NCBI GenBank assembly: GCA_933228675.1
Contig: OW121741.1
Coordinates: 137,729,858-137,793,857 of the forward strand
Length of the DNA stretch: 64,000 nucleotides
Source: Stomorhina lunata
Taxonomy: Eukaryota; Arthropoda; Insecta; Diptera; Rhiniidae
Direction of reading: 5' to 3'
This document shows, piece by piece, positions 23,351-36,204 of this stretch. The position numbers were made by a program, and so were the translations under genes. The first letter of the stretch is position 1. Each line of letters opens with the position of its first letter. The notes below the pieces were generated by a model. It saw only the letters and a program-made list of their open reading frames with translations, did no database searches and had not been told where the DNA came from.

Positions 23351-25153
23351 ATGTTTGTATCGTAAATATCTAAAAAAATAATTTTTTATTTAAAAAATAT
23401 AAAATTGTTTAATATTAAAATTTATTTCTGGTTCGAAAAATATTCCCAATTCTGTTATGTATATGTGTTTCAAAAAGTCATCGGCCTCTGGTGGTATGAG
23501 GCTTTTCAAAAATAGAAAAAAAATTTCCATTTAAAAAAAATTTAACCATTTTTAAAATCCGGATACCATAAAGAATAAATAAGTATAATGGTGATCGATT
23601 GTAATGCAAAAAGTTTCAAACTTAATATATTTTTTTTTCAAATTTTTTGCATGAAAATATAAAAGTTAGTTTTTCTCGAAAAATCTGTTGATCCATAATG
23701 AAAACCGAATAACTTTTTTTTTATATAATTTTTATAAGTTTGGTTCTTTTTTTATCAACATTTTGTTAACACTTCCCTTGAGTGCACATGTTCGCTTACA
23801 ACATGTTTGAGTTTGAAAGCTTTTTCTTTAACATTTGATTTTTTTTCGATCTTATAATTTTTTTTAACCTTGAAAATATTCTCAAATTTGTATTTATTTA
23901 TTTGTTAAAATGTTTAAATTCATTATGACGCTTTTTTCCCATGCACTGACTAAATTTTAATTGTTTTCAAAAATTTATTACAAAATATAAAATTGAGTTT
24001 CTCAGTGCCGATTCTAGTAGATGAGTTAACGATTTTTCTAGGGTTTGTTATTTATCAGCGTTTCAACGTTACAATACAATTAGTCTAATTAGATTTGAAA
24101 ATTAATGAAATCATGAGTTTGTTAATATTTTATACATATACACAAATAAAATAATATAAATAATAGAGGTATTCACATCATAAGTATTTGAAGTTGCAAT
24201 AGTGAAAATGGGTAACTAGTCGCAGCATTAAAAATTGTTCGGAGACATTTAAGCGTATAGTTAGTTTTAGGCATTTCTTATCTTTATCCACCTATTAACA
24301 ACTGTTTCAATCTTTCATTTAACAATACTATCTATCACAAAGGAAGTGTACCCATTTTCAAGTGATAAGTTTTTTCCCTCTATCTACTTTTTATACTCTA
24401 TGAACATTTTTCGTTAATATATTTTAAAAATTTTCTTTTTGAGCCACTCTTTCTCTCCCGCTGAACTTTTGTTGGCATCGTTAATGTCTATGACGTTCTT
24501 TTTTACACATTTTTTATTTTTATTATTATCAAATTTTTTATTTAATTTTTTACATTTGAATAATTTCATATACAAGTTTGTATTGTGTTAAGCTTCTACT
24601 TTTATTTTTGGTCTATAATAATTTCATCTTCTCACTAATTAATTATGTACATATGTATTGTAGATAGTTTGTGGTCATTTTCATTCATTTGTTTCGTTCG
24701 TTTGGTTGCTACTTTTCCGAATTTCTATATTTAGACCTTAGCCAACAAAAAGAAGAAAGAGCAGAGAAAATCCAACCGACAGACCAAACCCATGTCAGTT
24801 TTTTAAATTTTGTATTTAAGTACAAATAATGTATTTTATTGCCAACAAATTGCTGTTCTATTCGTTTCTATGCGTATTCTGAGGCATGTTTTTTTAGTCT
24901 GGCTAAGGAATGAAAATAGTTTTGGTTGAAAAAAGAGAGAGAGAAGAAAGGTAGCGAAAAAGCCAAGATGCCAATAAACCCATAGATTTTAGATGGTTTA
25001 TTGACTTTTTTTAGGAATAATTCTTATACTTTGTTCTTTTAGAAATTTGGGGAACTAAAAGAAAATTGTTTCTTTTCGAAATCAATCAGCGACTTATTAC
25101 TTACATTTTCTTGACGAGTTGTAACCTTTTGTAAACCACATACATACATGTTA
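23351..25153. other. AT-rich intron, nothing recognised
   Basis: A somewhat less AT-rich patch at 24700-25000 contains purine-rich text (aaaaagaagaaagagcagag and gagagagagaagaaagg). No ORF or splice-bounded exon is supported. Confidence 0.45.
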
Positions 25154-25384
25154 ATGGCTTAATATCAAAAAGGCCTTACTCGATTTTTTGTTACTTTACA
25201 GGAGAAGAAAAAGGGTTAATAAAATTCGTAAAATTTTAGATACAACAAAAATTTTAATACGATTTTAAATTTATTATTTGAAAAATTTTTTGTTGTATCT
25301 AAAATTTTATGGTTTTCATTAAGTTTTTTCCTTCTCTTGTAAAGTAACCAAAAATCGGGTTTGGCCTTTTTTATATTAAGCCAT
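25154..25384. mobile_element. MITE family B, copy 1 (palindromic, 231 bp)
   Basis: The left arm begins atggcttaatatcaaaaagg, then ccttactcgattttttgtta, then ctttaca. The reverse complement of the right end gives the same text (atggcttaatataaaaaagg and so on) for more than 60 bases. The inner parts also pair (gatacaacaaaaattttaa with ttttttgttgtatc). It is almost entirely foldback. Another copy lies at 44737-45116. Confidence 0.88.
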
Positions 25385-25483
25385 CGATATGTATAAAAAA
25401 GATAATAAAATAAAAGGGTCCATGTATGTAACCTAAGGGCGTTTTTTTTTTGTATGAAAAATAATGTTTTTAATTTCGAGGAG

Positions 25484-26481
25484 TGTCAGTCGAATTATTG
25501 TGTCATTTGGTGAGAAACTTTAACCCTGAAAATTTAAGCCAAATCGGACAACGTTAACACGAGGCGTCAAGGCCTTAAAGTTAAAAAATGCGTTTACAAA
25601 GAAAAAAGGGTATTTTTTCGGGTCAGATTTAAGCTATTTAAGATAACTTTATAAAAATGTGAGCATTGATTTGTAATACAGACCTAACAAGCTTTCTTTT
25701 GAATTAGATGTCTTATACATTTCTCGAACGGTTTTATAGTTATAGCATTTTTCCGCGAATTTCATGTCCTTGACAACTTACAAAGACAAATTTACCCCAA
25801 AAAACTGCTAGATTTAAATATTTTCAACCATTATACTTTTTTACTTATCTTACCCTGTAAGTAATAAAATATAAATTTTGTTAAAATTGGTTAGTATCTT
25901 CCTATTATCCTTGATATCGCAAAATTTAGATTTTTTTCATGTGATTTGCAAATGACCTTTTTATGTTTTTAAAAATTTTGTTAAGCAAATTTTGGAAACT
26001 TGCAACTCGAACTCCTGTGATTTTTACGAACGCATTAGGTATAAAAACGCAACAAAAATTGGGTCGATAGCTCATCCCTTATTCTCGTACCTGTGACTTA
26101 AACTCAAAGGATTTCGGGAAACGAAGCTTTTTTGAGAAATTTTAGAAAAAATTTAATAATTTTATATTTGTTAACATTTTAAGCAAAAATATATTTATTG
26201 ACTATGTGCATCAGTGGATATAGTTTTACCAGAATTTAAAATTTTTAACCCTTGCGTTACCGGGGTCAAAATCAATTTTTATGCAAATTTTCACTTTTTA
26301 GGAATAACTTAAGCTATTGCTGGGGTTCACACATATTTCTTTTGCTAAACCCTCTAAAAACTATTAAGTTAAAAACAGAGATCACATTAACGATAAATAT
26401 TAACCCTTTTGTGACCAACAATTACAAAAATGACACCAAAAAATTGAATGTTTCTCACCAAATGACAGAATAATACGACCG
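25484..26481. mobile_element. Possible inverted-repeat element, about 1 kb
   Basis: The left motif gtcatttggtgagaaac, preceded by cgaattattgt (25490-25518), is matched in inverted orientation by gtttctcaccaaatgac then agaataatacg (26450-26478), about 30 bp with two or three mismatches. The interior is non-coding and AT-rich. There is no second copy in the window and no clear target duplication. Confidence 0.4.
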
Positions 26482-28330
26482 GATCTCCTTAAAATTGGAA
26501 AAAAGTAAAAGAACATCTTAATGTAACCGCATAACTTAATAATGTCCTGACCGATTTGACAGTTTTTTTTAGTTATGTTAGAAATTTTAAGGAGATGGTT
26601 TGCAAAAAAAAAATTATAAAATTCCTAATAAAACTCGAAAAAAAAACTTTTTTAAATATCGCCTTCAATATCATAATATCTAACTATTGTAGGTCTATGT
26701 TGGCAAATCAGGTAACATCAAAACAATTATTTCTCAGCAACCTGGGCGATAAAAGTGTTAAATAAGAAGAACATATCGTCACCTAAAAGACGAAATAACC
26801 TATCTGCAGTTTTCAAAAGTTTACAGGAGAGGGAAAAACGTTATAAAATTTGAACTATTTGCAATATTGAAACGAAAATTATGTATTAAGATTAAAATGA
26901 AACCAGGAATATATATCAGTTGAAAAAATTTTGTTTTTCTAAACACAGCTTATGTTATGTCACTTAGGTTATTTGGAATTGCAAAAATCTGAAACCAAAT
27001 AACCTATCAGCGGTACTAATTAGTATTGATAAATAATTTTTTGTGTACATATGAATATTATATAAGTAAAATAATAAGAGTTATAGTTTCATTTACTGGT
27101 TTAAGCAAAAAAAAAGCAAAATTAAACTTTTATAGCGATTTTTGATGAATTAGTTTTATCTTTTTTAAGTGCGTCTAGGTACAAAAACTGTAATAATTTG
27201 GTCATTTGTGTTCAAAATTTTGCACAGATATTCATTTTGATATAGGGAATAATAATCTAAAAATTTGGCAATCTAAAAAATAGGTATAACACATTACCCG
27301 CACTTTATCTAAAAAAAATTACATATACAAAATATTTTTATCTAAGCTGTTCTATTATTTAACTTTAGTTAAAGTCTCTAGGGGTGAATTCTAAGTATTT
27401 CTATATTTTTGAACAGTTATTTTTGCGGTAAAATCTGTCGACTTCAAAGATTTACATACATATACATAGAAATTATTGGGTTTTTCCTATAAACACAAAA
27501 ACCTCAATTCACTTTCATGGATATATACCCCCTTTAAACTATGAGTTTCATTTAAGTAATGATTTCATCACGCTTTGGTTTAATTTTATAATTAAATATA
27601 ATTTTAATTAAATTACGAGAATAACAAATAAGTTTGTTGTACTAAATGATTAATAATGTTTAAAATATTTTGCTAGTAATTCAGCTCTAGTATGTGAGTA
27701 TACATTTACTTTAGTTTGAGTAAATTGTAAAGTCAAGTTGTGGAGATACGAATAAAATATAGCGCGTAGTAATATCGTAAAAAAGTGATCGTCGTCGTCA
27801 AAATGCAATCAAAATCTCAATTTAATTGAATACCTGCACTCTATGATAAATGATCATCATCTTTATCATCATTATCGTTATTATCTAAAAAATCGGCAAG
27901 AGAATCGACGGAGAGCAGTAAAATAATAAAAAATAGTAGTAGTAAATAAACAAAATAAATTAAATAAACTTTTATTTTAGAATTTTTCAGTACAATTCTG
28001 AGAGTAATAATTTAAACGGTCAATAAACAAGTCGAAAAGGTATAGGCGGCGCAAAATAACAATAAATTTTAACAAATAATAAAAATAAAATTTTAAAAGA
28101 TTTTTCATTAACGGAATTTTTCAGTTGTTTCGCGGTATTAAGTTGTCTATCAAAAATATTTAAAGTTTTTCAAAAATTGTTTAATTTAGAAAGACATTTT
28201 TCTTTACCTTCAAGTGTATTGTTGCTAAATTTTCCTTATTTAAGTTTTATTGGGTTTTCGAAAAAGTTGAGTTATAGTTGAGTTAAATTGAATTTTTTAA
28301 CTGACTTCCAGAATGACTTGCAAAAATAAA
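26482..28330. other. AT-rich intron; possible untranslated-exon zone at 27700-28310
   Basis: The text at 27700-28310 is less T-run dominated than its surroundings (aatcgacggagagcag and ggtataggcggcgcaa). It looks like leader sequence, but there is no way to show that from sequence alone. An ATG at 28313 followed by a gtaaga at 28334 was tested and rejected (wrong phase, and the following sequence is the head of repeat family 1). At 26774, atcgtcacctaaaa matches the terminal repeat of MITE family E. Confidence 0.35.
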
Positions 28331-29125
28331 CAAGTAAGAAAAGCTATAGTCGGTCAGGCCCGACTATCATACCCTTCACTACTAAGGTCAAATATGGACC
28401 AACAATTAAACAAGTTTTCCTTAAGTCTTAGAGACATACATACATATACTATGTGCTATTTTTTTCAAAAATTCGAGATTTATATCATTTCCGGCAAAGG
28501 CCCTGGTATAGGAGCTAGGGTCAATTGTGGACCGATTGTTACCAAACTTTGGTTATTGGTTCATATTTATAAAAGATTTATCTGTGCAAAGTTTAAGTAA
28601 TCAAATGCATTTATCTTTAGAGTTATATACGTTTTTGTGCTTGTATGTGTATATAAACGTCTTTTGAGAATGTGTCTTGTATGGGAGGTATGGTCAAATA
28701 TGGGACGATTTCCACAAAATTAGGAACACTGATTAAGGTTATGATAAGCAATATTTGTGCTGAATAATATTAAAATACAAATAAATTTGTGGCTGAAAAG
28801 AACCAAAAACTCTATTCCGGGAAGGCATCCCTATGGGAGGTACCCGAAATAGTAATCCGAAAAGAATAGGGATCGTCCTTGGACCTAAATATGAGCCTGT
28901 GCCAAATTTCATTAAATTATCTTTAAAGTTACGACCTGTAGAATAATAACAAGCTTATATGAATAACCTACCAGTCAGGCAGCCGGACGGACATCGTTAA
29001 AACAACCCAGGGAGTGATTCTTAGTTGATTGGTATACTTAAAGGTGGGTCTCAGAGCAATATTTCTATTCGTTACAAACATCAGCACAAACCCAATATAT
29101 CACCTTTGGTATTGAAGGGTATATA
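28331..29125 (+). repeat. Dispersed repeat family 1 (best plus-strand copy)
   Basis: The head reads caagtaagaaaagctatagt then cggtcaggcccgac. Later landmarks are tcaaatatggacc, the gagctagggtcaattgtgga block, gggaggtatggtcaaatatg, aatagtaatccg, and ggacggacatcgttaaaac. Other copies or parts are at 3237-3932 (minus), 5790-6090, 38005-38225, 39912-40075 and 45225-45570. No ORF longer than 95 codons. Class unknown. Confidence 0.75.
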
Positions 29126-29237
29126 CAGATCGGTACACTCTTCATTTTCTGAAAACAACAAACTATAGCGATATATTCAGTCAGCTGAAGCGAAAAGTAA
29201 CTATACAACATTTCCAGAATATGCCTATATGTCATAT

Positions 29238-29459
29238 GTCTGTGGCTTGGCGCTTAAAGGGCCTATGTCATTTTGTTGCTGTTTTAAGTTAATTATTGTA
29301 TAGATTCTTTTCTTTACCCACTTTCATTTGGCTTCAACAGCTAATCTCTAACTTAACTCAGAACAGATTTATAAGGCTTTTTGTGTGCAATGTGTGCAAT
29401 GCAAATTTTCACAAAACTATTTTTTTTGACATTGGCCCTTTTAGCTCCAAACCACAGAT
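29238..29459. mobile_element. MITE family A, copy 2 (222 bp)
   Basis: The left end TGTCTGTGGCTTGGCGCTTA and the reverse complement of the right end TATCTGTGGTTTGGAGCTAA match over about 32 bp, continuing through aagggcc and atgt. The interior shares blocks with copy 1 at 19216-19382 but is about 55 bp longer, so copy 1 probably carries deletions. Confidence 0.85.
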
Positions 29460-30670
29460 ACATTCTAATAATTTCTAAATTCTTTGTAGTCAAATTTTAT
29501 AACTGAACATTTTCGAAAACCTAATATTTTTAAATATTTTCTTAAAGTGTCACTTTGTATTTTCTATCTTTCGGGTTCCTCCTGTTATACAATGTGAGAG
29601 AAATGGATCATTTTTTTTTTTTTTTTTTGTAAATTTTCGTCACTTTTTGTATTTGTAAAGTCTTGGGGATTATTTAAAACGAAGGAAAATACAACAGAAA
29701 AAAATTGAAAAAAAGTTCTTAATTTTGGTGATGCTACTGCGGGCTGTCGTTTTTTTTTTCTATTTTATCTCGTTGTCATGTATTTTTGTAGTTTTTAGGC
29801 AAAATCTTCCCTTTAGTTTGCCGTATACCGTAATCGACGCACACGGTTTTCGAGAACTCATTTTATTTCTAAAATACTTACAAAAATTTCAAAAAAAGTA
29901 CTTGCAAAGGTGGGGGTCAAATTTATTGAAAGAAAAAATCAAAATGAAAAACCTTAAATATTAAACTTTATAAAAATAATAATAAAAAAGTAAATAATAA
30001 AAAACTCAATAAAAAGACAACAGTTCCCTTTAAAAAGGGAAAGTTTTATATACCAATTAAATGTCAAACATTTAAAGTAAATTATATAATAGATAACAAT
30101 TAAACAATAAAATTTTAAAATTTGCCATGATTTAAAATCAATAAAACAATGAATTTTGTTTCTAATACCTAAAATATTGAAATGAAAATCCACTCGTTAT
30201 CATCTTTACAACAAATAATACAAATAAAATAGAAAGTAACTGCTAAAGGCTAAAAATAATCAAAATTTGTTGATAAGAAAAGTGCTGAACCCTTCGCAGA
30301 AAACCAAAAACACAAATCGAGGCAAAAAAAAAACAAAATAATTACTTCAATTATCTAGGAACGCTTCAATTAATCAGTTATTTTCCAACCTTTAATGACT
30401 GCAGTCATTCACTCTAGTTTTTATATTCAGTGAATTGCATTTTTCTAGCTTTCTACGATTTCGTAATAAAGTGTAAATTGTGATTTTTTTCTTACATTAT
30501 AAAAAAAATTAATAAAAATTATTTTTTTTTCTTCAAATTTTAGTTCTTGAATATTTTTTGTACGTAGAAAAAAAGTGTGTCTCCTTCTCGTCGTTCCTCT
30601 TCTACTATTCTATTATTAAATTTTTAAGTGTGTTTTATTAAGAAAAAATTTATAAAAATATAAATCAAAA
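29460..30670. promoter_or_regulatory. Rtnl1: Upstream region and probable 5' UTR of the 30671 first exon
   Basis: The last 130 bases before the ATG contain a pyrimidine-rich block (tccttctcgtcgttcctctt) and then an A-rich run, a usual leader layout. A ttcagt motif at 30426-30431, which partly fits the fly initiator, is the only core-promoter candidate that I see. The left part (29460-30300) is AT-rich and featureless. Confidence 0.35.
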
Positions 30671-30749
30671 ATGGCTGCCTTAGAACAAGTGCAAGAAATT
30701 TTGGCACTTTTGTCAGAAATTGCGGAAATGCCTCTAAATCGTGAATCTT
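30671..30749 (+). CDS. Rtnl1: Rtnl1 alternative first coding exon, MAALEQVQE isoform
   Basis: Reads MAALEQVQEILALLSEI then AEMPLNRES, 26 codons plus a spare T, with donor gtaagt starting at 30750. The spare T joins TG at 56325 to make Leu, so the junction reads [13 protein letters not shown]. The exon is Leu/Glu-rich and predicted helical. The start follows an atcaaaATGG context with A at -3 and G at +4. Correct phase, a good start context and a consensus donor together support it. The product would be 222 residues. Confidence 0.85.
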
Positions 30750-31600
30750 GTAAGTATTTTTGCTCAAATTTATTTAACTACTTAGTTTTAGTGTTTAAGA
30801 TCGTTTTATAAAGGAAGCCGTTACATTGAATAAAGGCTTTCTTAGTTATAGCTTTTTAAAGTTTAAATGCTATTTCACATAACGAAAAATCGCTACGAAA
30901 CACTGTACTTTTTCGGCGCCGATTTTAAACATGCGATCTAGTAGAAATCTTTCTCCATGAGTTTAGTGTTAAAAAAGAAAATTACACATTATAAACATTT
31001 TAAAACGTATATATTTTAAGCCCGTTTTGCTCCATAAGTGTTAAAATTTTCGAAAAGTACCAGACACGTGCTTGATAGTTTTTGTGTGTATCGATTCCAA
31101 TATACCCATTATTTCTTGAAAAATACATTTTTTAAACTGCATATGTATCTTTGTTTAATAAGAAGCAACAAGAGATTCCTTTTACTCAATCTTGCCACCT
31201 TAGGTAGATTTAAAAAAAAGTACCAAACACCCTAAAGAATCAATTTTAAATTTGTTGTTGTTGTAACTGTGATATTATTGTTAATATCGCAGAAGTGACA
31301 GTCCTTGGTCGGAATCCTAGAATTTCCGAGTCGTTCCGGTACAATTTTTTACTTTAAATTTGTCATATTTATTGGTGTAGAAAAGGTTACCGAATTTATT
31401 CTAACTGTCGGATTGTCAAAAATTCGTTAGTACAAAAAGTATAACATTTCCAAATTAAAAGTCTTCTATATCGTCACCTTAAAGTCCTACTAATAACCTA
31501 AATCATAAGAAATCACGATAAAAGTTTAATTTTGTTGCATAGTGTAATTTAAACAATGATTAAGTACTTTTATTGTCTTAAACCAGTAAAAGAAACTATC
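30750..31600. other. AT-rich intron, nothing recognised
   Basis: No paired repeat or exon seen. Confidence 0.45.
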
Positions 31601-31602
31601 AG

Positions 31603-31826
31603 GTATGTGATGGAAATCGATCGTTTTCAAATCGATCGATTTCAGATATATTTTTGAGATAATTTTCGGTTATTTCCCCCCAAAAATAGAAATTTGGGCT
31701 TTAATACTTTTGACTGATTTATTATCTTTCATTTGGTTTGAATTTTTTGGGGAAATAACGGAAATTTATCTCAAAAATATATCTGAAATCGATTGATTTG
31801 AAAACGAACGTTTTCCATCCCTTTTC
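31603..31826. mobile_element. MITE family C, copy 1 (palindromic, about 224 bp)
   Basis: The left arm tgatggaaatcgatcgtttt, then caaatcgatcgatttcagat, then atatttttgagataatttt, is matched in inverted order by the right half (tatctcaaaaatatatctga, aatcgattgatttgaaaacg, ttttccatc). Arms are about 80-100 bp. A truncated copy lies at 59818-60005. Confidence 0.88.
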
Positions 31827-33324
31827 AAACCTAGATCCATCCTTATGCTATATGTAATCGATTAATTATACTTAAATTACACTATTAAATTTACCTTGAG
31901 GTCTTATTCGAAATTTCACTAAAATTTATGTCTAATTCCATATTATTTTCCACTAGCGATTGAGTAACCGCTTAGTTACAAATCGATTATTTGGTAAAAC
32001 AATTAACCCATGATATGAAATACGCCATTCAATTTATCTTGAAGTCTTATTGGAAGTCATTTTCAAGTCATTTCCGGCATTCAAGTCATTTCTGGTAGTT
32101 AATGTATCGTCAAGGGTTTGGAATTTTAGAAACATACATATCTCTTACAACGTTATCTTCAATATAGCTTAGCCGCAATGGAAATAAAGTTTTGGTGTTT
32201 TATAATTATTTGTATTTAAAGTTATATTGGAGTCATGATTTTGGAAAATATAGATAAAGTTTTTTAACGGTAAAGTTGTTATAAATACTTTACATTATCA
32301 TCGGTGGGAAATATCCAATATTTCTATACTAAAGCATTGATCTGACACCAGAATAGAGCTTTTGTTATTAGAGTAAGTGCGGGTTATGTGGTATACCTAT
32401 TTATTTTGAGATTGCTTAATTTGTAATTTTTGTCCGATTAATCCTCCAAATGGTAAATATATTGTGCTTTCATTTGAGAAAAATATTAAAACTACGATTT
32501 TAGAGGTACTTGAGGAACTTTTGTAAAATCCGATTAAAGGGGATTTAAAAAAATGTGCAGGTAATGTGGTACACAACATGTTGGTAATAGTAGTGTACAA
32601 TATCATTTTTGTTTAATTTTTATGGATTAATATAAAACATGGAGTCTTTACATGAAAGTAAAGACGGTAACTAGATACCCCAGCTCGGCTATCGTACCAA
32701 TTTACTTTTTTCCTTTAGTAGTAGTAGTTATTTATATACCGGTTTCGTCTATATTCCAGATACGTTTAGAAGGAAAATTATTCAAAGAAAAGACTATAAT
32801 ATAAATTTATTGCGCTCCATACATTTTTTTCTGTCAAAAGTGAAATTAAAGTGGATAAAGATGAAAAACATATAAACGCACAAACAAACATAAATTTCTT
32901 AAGCACGTGTGTGTGCCTAAGCTTTCCCTCATTGGATAACCGCCTCCATTAGTTGTTTCCAAATTAGAGTAAAAGCGGTAAACTCTCTTTTTTATGGGAC
33001 TTATCGAAGATACCATATACTATAGATACTTTGCTCAAAGTATACCATTAAAGCTTACAAATTATTTTAAGCGTTCACTTAAAATTTTTAAAATACACCT
33101 TTGAAACAAAAACTTATTTTTTACTCCAACCCAAAAAGGCCGATCGCACACGAGCCTATACCTCTATATAACTCTATTTAGGAAAAACTGGTTTTTTAGC
33201 TTTATATGGTCAAAACTCTTAGTAATTTTGTATGGTCTTTTAGTGCCTTATACCAGCAAAACATATTTTATTTATTATTTATAACAAAAGACTTTATCCC
33301 CCCTTGGATTAAACCTAACATATA
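31827..33324. other. AT-rich intron with one dispersed repeat (32880-33035)
   Basis: The segment 32880-33035 shares tagagtaaaagcggta, ttttttatgggacttatc and catacataaa-like blocks with 51806-51945, in the same order. Nothing else is recognised. Confidence 0.5.
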
Positions 33325-33838
33325 TCGAGCCCTTAGATTAAAATAATCGCAAGCGACAGGAAAAATATTGATCGTAAGCGACAAAAAATCTTAATTAAAC
33401 AAAAACGGGGAATGTTTTGGTGTATAACATTTTTGTTCTTTGTTAGTTTGCTACTTTTGACAAACTAATTAAATTTTTTCCAAATGGTTTAGAAGTTTTG
33501 GTGCAAAGTATTGTATGTGAAGTTTTTTAGTTTTACTTAAATAACTTTTAAGGTACTGGGCGGAAATATGCAGAAATCGGCCAATGGGTAGTTAGAGTTT
33601 TATACCAATTTTTAAAAACATGTCTATTTTTATCACAGTGGCCTCTACAGTGGACCAAAGTTGAGCACCACTGTATGTAAAACCTATTAGTCCGTAAAAC
33701 ATTCGCAAACATTGACCTATCGGAAAGATTTTTACACGTTCGAAAACTACTTAAGAAAGTAAGAGAAATATGCTTACTGTACTACTCTAATAGTTTAAGA
33801 GATATTTAACGGAATGTCGTTTACGATTATGTCGATAT
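33325..33838 (+). mobile_element. Inverted-repeat element family D, copy 1 (514 bp)
   Basis: Begins tcgagcccttagattaaaat. It shares most of its length with 37448-37964, including taagcgacaaaaaatctta, gggaatg, tttgctact, acaaactaattaaattt and gcaaagtattgtatgtgaag. The right terminal repeat is decayed (gtcgtttacgattatgtcga). No frame, so a non-autonomous DNA element is the likely nature. Confidence 0.78.
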
Positions 33839-35422
33839 GAAATATTTTATTTTCTAGATATCTATATTTATTCAAAACATGCTTTCGTCATCACTTGCAA
33901 AGTCAAATATCTATCCCCCCAAAGGGTTAACCTTAACATTTATGAAATATCGTACATTTTAGACATATTTAGCACATGTAATTATTATGTAAGAAGATTT
34001 TAATATTGACAGGTGTAAATACACAAAATACAAAACAATAACAAAGTTTAAAATTGTTTATGTCATAATTAAGGGTAACGAAATAATATCGTAAAAATTT
34101 GTTTAAACACAGATAGAGCAGAAAGCGACTAAAGTAGAACAAGTGCAAAACGTCTAAATACGAATAGATTTATTTGCGCTTTATAAAAAAATTGTTTGCA
34201 AAATGAATTAGTAATAGATGAGATCATTGTATATGAAATGAAAAATTCTATGGGCCATAAAATAAAATGTTTGTAGCTGTCTGAACGAATAAGGTAATGC
34301 TAAAAATTTCTATAAAACAGTAGAATCTTTTCAATGCAAACAAACAAATCACCACTCCCAACATAAGTGTCCAAAGCTTTTGCCTTAATTGCTTACGATG
34401 ATGTCAATTATGGAAATAAATTTGGCAATTGAGTATTTCACTTGTTTATAAATGAAATCTTAATCATTAGTAAATTTTCGTTTTAATGGGGTTCTTCCGT
34501 ATTTTATTTTTTTTTATCGAACCGATGACTGGGGGTTGGTTGTTAGCTGCATTAAAATTCTACTACGTTTCAATTTCACCATTACGTCTTACGATTACGT
34601 TCGCCATTACTTACGATACACCACCCAAAGTTCGAAACAACTTATGTATCTCTATTAAATATTATTTTATGATGTCATTTCATTCGTTTTTATGGACAGT
34701 CTGTGTCACTGTTAAAGAAAGTAACACAAATTTAAGGAAAAATTAAAGAAAAAATATAATCAGTTTAATTAAATTGTATTTCTTTGTTATTTTATTTTTT
34801 GCTTTTCTTGCAATTTTTTTTTTCCTGAAAACGCAATTTAATTTCATTATTATACACTTTTGTGCATTTAAATAGACTTTTACTGGCATGAAGACAGACA
34901 TAAAATTAAATAGACATAGAGTCAGATAAAGATGTTCTGCTACAGCATTTACTAGATTTTTTTTTTATAAAAGCCAATGAACTTTTTTTTTCTTATATCT
35001 ACAACGCATCTTTTTCAATTCTTTTTGCAATTTACTTAAGACTGCATTTCCTTTTTATTCTTTATAGATTGACCATTACTTGGCAATATCTGCGAATACC
35101 GTATATTTCAGACATTTTTGTTGTTCATTATTATTATCTTCGAGGCACCTGAACTTTTGTATATAGCCGTTATCCCTTGAAATTTTGAAAAATTTTATTC
35201 CACTTTAAAAATTTTGCATGGTCCGAAATTCTAGGTTAGATGTCTCCATTATAAAACGTTTTTATTTTACAGTAAATTTTAATAAATTTGCGTATATATT
35301 TCACATATCCTTAGTTTTGCGTTATTCATTACTTTGGACCAAAAGCTCAAATGTAATCTCTATGGTTTGATAAATTAATTAATAAATTTATAAAGTTAAG
35401 TTGTAACATTGGTCTAAATTTT
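33839..35422. other. AT-rich intron, nothing recognised
   Basis: The short frame 34486-34746 has no similarity I know and no splice context. Confidence 0.45.
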
Positions 35423-35423
35423 T

Positions 35424-35625
35424 AGGTTAGTCATCCGCCTAGCATACCAGAGGTCCCAAGTTCGATCTCCGGCCAGACCACTTGAAAAGCGGCGGTTCAC
35501 CTCATAACTCAGCTAGCCAATGGCTATTGAGTATTAGGATATGTAAAACTTCTCTAACTAATGCATTTACCATTCAGAGTCTGAGTTAAAACGTAGGTCC
35601 CTTTCAATGAGTAAAAAAAAATAGA
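35424..35625 (+). mobile_element. tRNA-derived SINE, copy 1 (5'-truncated)
   Basis: Starts at aggttagtcatccgcctagc, lacking the first 20 or so bases of copy 2. It retains a B box (AAGTTCGATCTCC, about 35459) and the internal block ctaactaatgcatt followed by gagttaaaacgtaggtccct. It stops at taaaaaaaaatagaatc. It abuts the 3' end of the Jockey-like fragment. Confidence 0.75.
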
Positions 35626-35626
35626 A

Positions 35627-36204
35627 TCAGGATTTAGGAGGGTCGGGTTTGCATTGGAAGAGGTGCTGGGTATTGTGTGGACTTTCTTTACAAGCTGGAC
35701 CAGTAAGAATTAAGTCGACTATAATCCTGATCTTAGTTGTGCCAGTAATACCCTAGTAGTTCTTGTCAGGCTTCTCTTTTCCTCTGCAACAGGTGGGGTA
35801 CGTCCACCATGTTTAACATTCAATTGATAACTAGCTAATGTTGATGTTACGATTCTTTTGTGAATGTTTTCCAGAGCTGCTTTGTATGAGGTGATATTTA
35901 GGGTATGCTGTCTTATATCATTCTCATAGCAACGAAGGTCACTCCTGACATGTCGTGGAGTGGGATTTAATTCTGTTAGATGGTGGTTCGGATGATCTCT
36001 CCTATGATATCCCACAAGGAATTGCCTTTAGCATTTGGCTATGTTCCTTAAGTGGTAGGACCTTCGTCTCCTCATGTAGATGACTTTCTGAGGACATTTT
36101 TAGACAGCCTCTTATTGTTCTAACGGCTACATTTTGACAACTCTGTAGCTTTTTCCACTGCATTTCGCATTTATAGGTCGCAAGTAGGGTTGCTTTCTAT
36201 GGCC
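35627..36204 (-). pseudogene. Jockey-like LINE, C-terminal part of ORF2
   Basis: On the minus strand, 36200 to 36016 gives KATLLATYKCEMQWKKLQ, then CQNVAVRTIRGCLKMSSE and TKVLPLKEHSQMLK. The frame 36015-35719 continues with YHRRDHPNHHLTELNPTPRH and later RTTRVLLAQLRSG. A frameshift leads to TGPACKESPHNTQHLFQC. This order is the well-known C-terminal end of Jockey-type ORF2, ending in the Cys-His domain. A stop after LRSGL and the frameshift make it dead. It continues beyond the SINE as 36510-36782. Confidence 0.78.

Noticed and set aside
28313..28333. A possible further Rtnl1 first exon (MTCKNKQ before a gtaaga)
   Set aside because: It ends in phase 0 and cannot join 56325 in frame, and the apparent donor is the head of dispersed repeat family 1.
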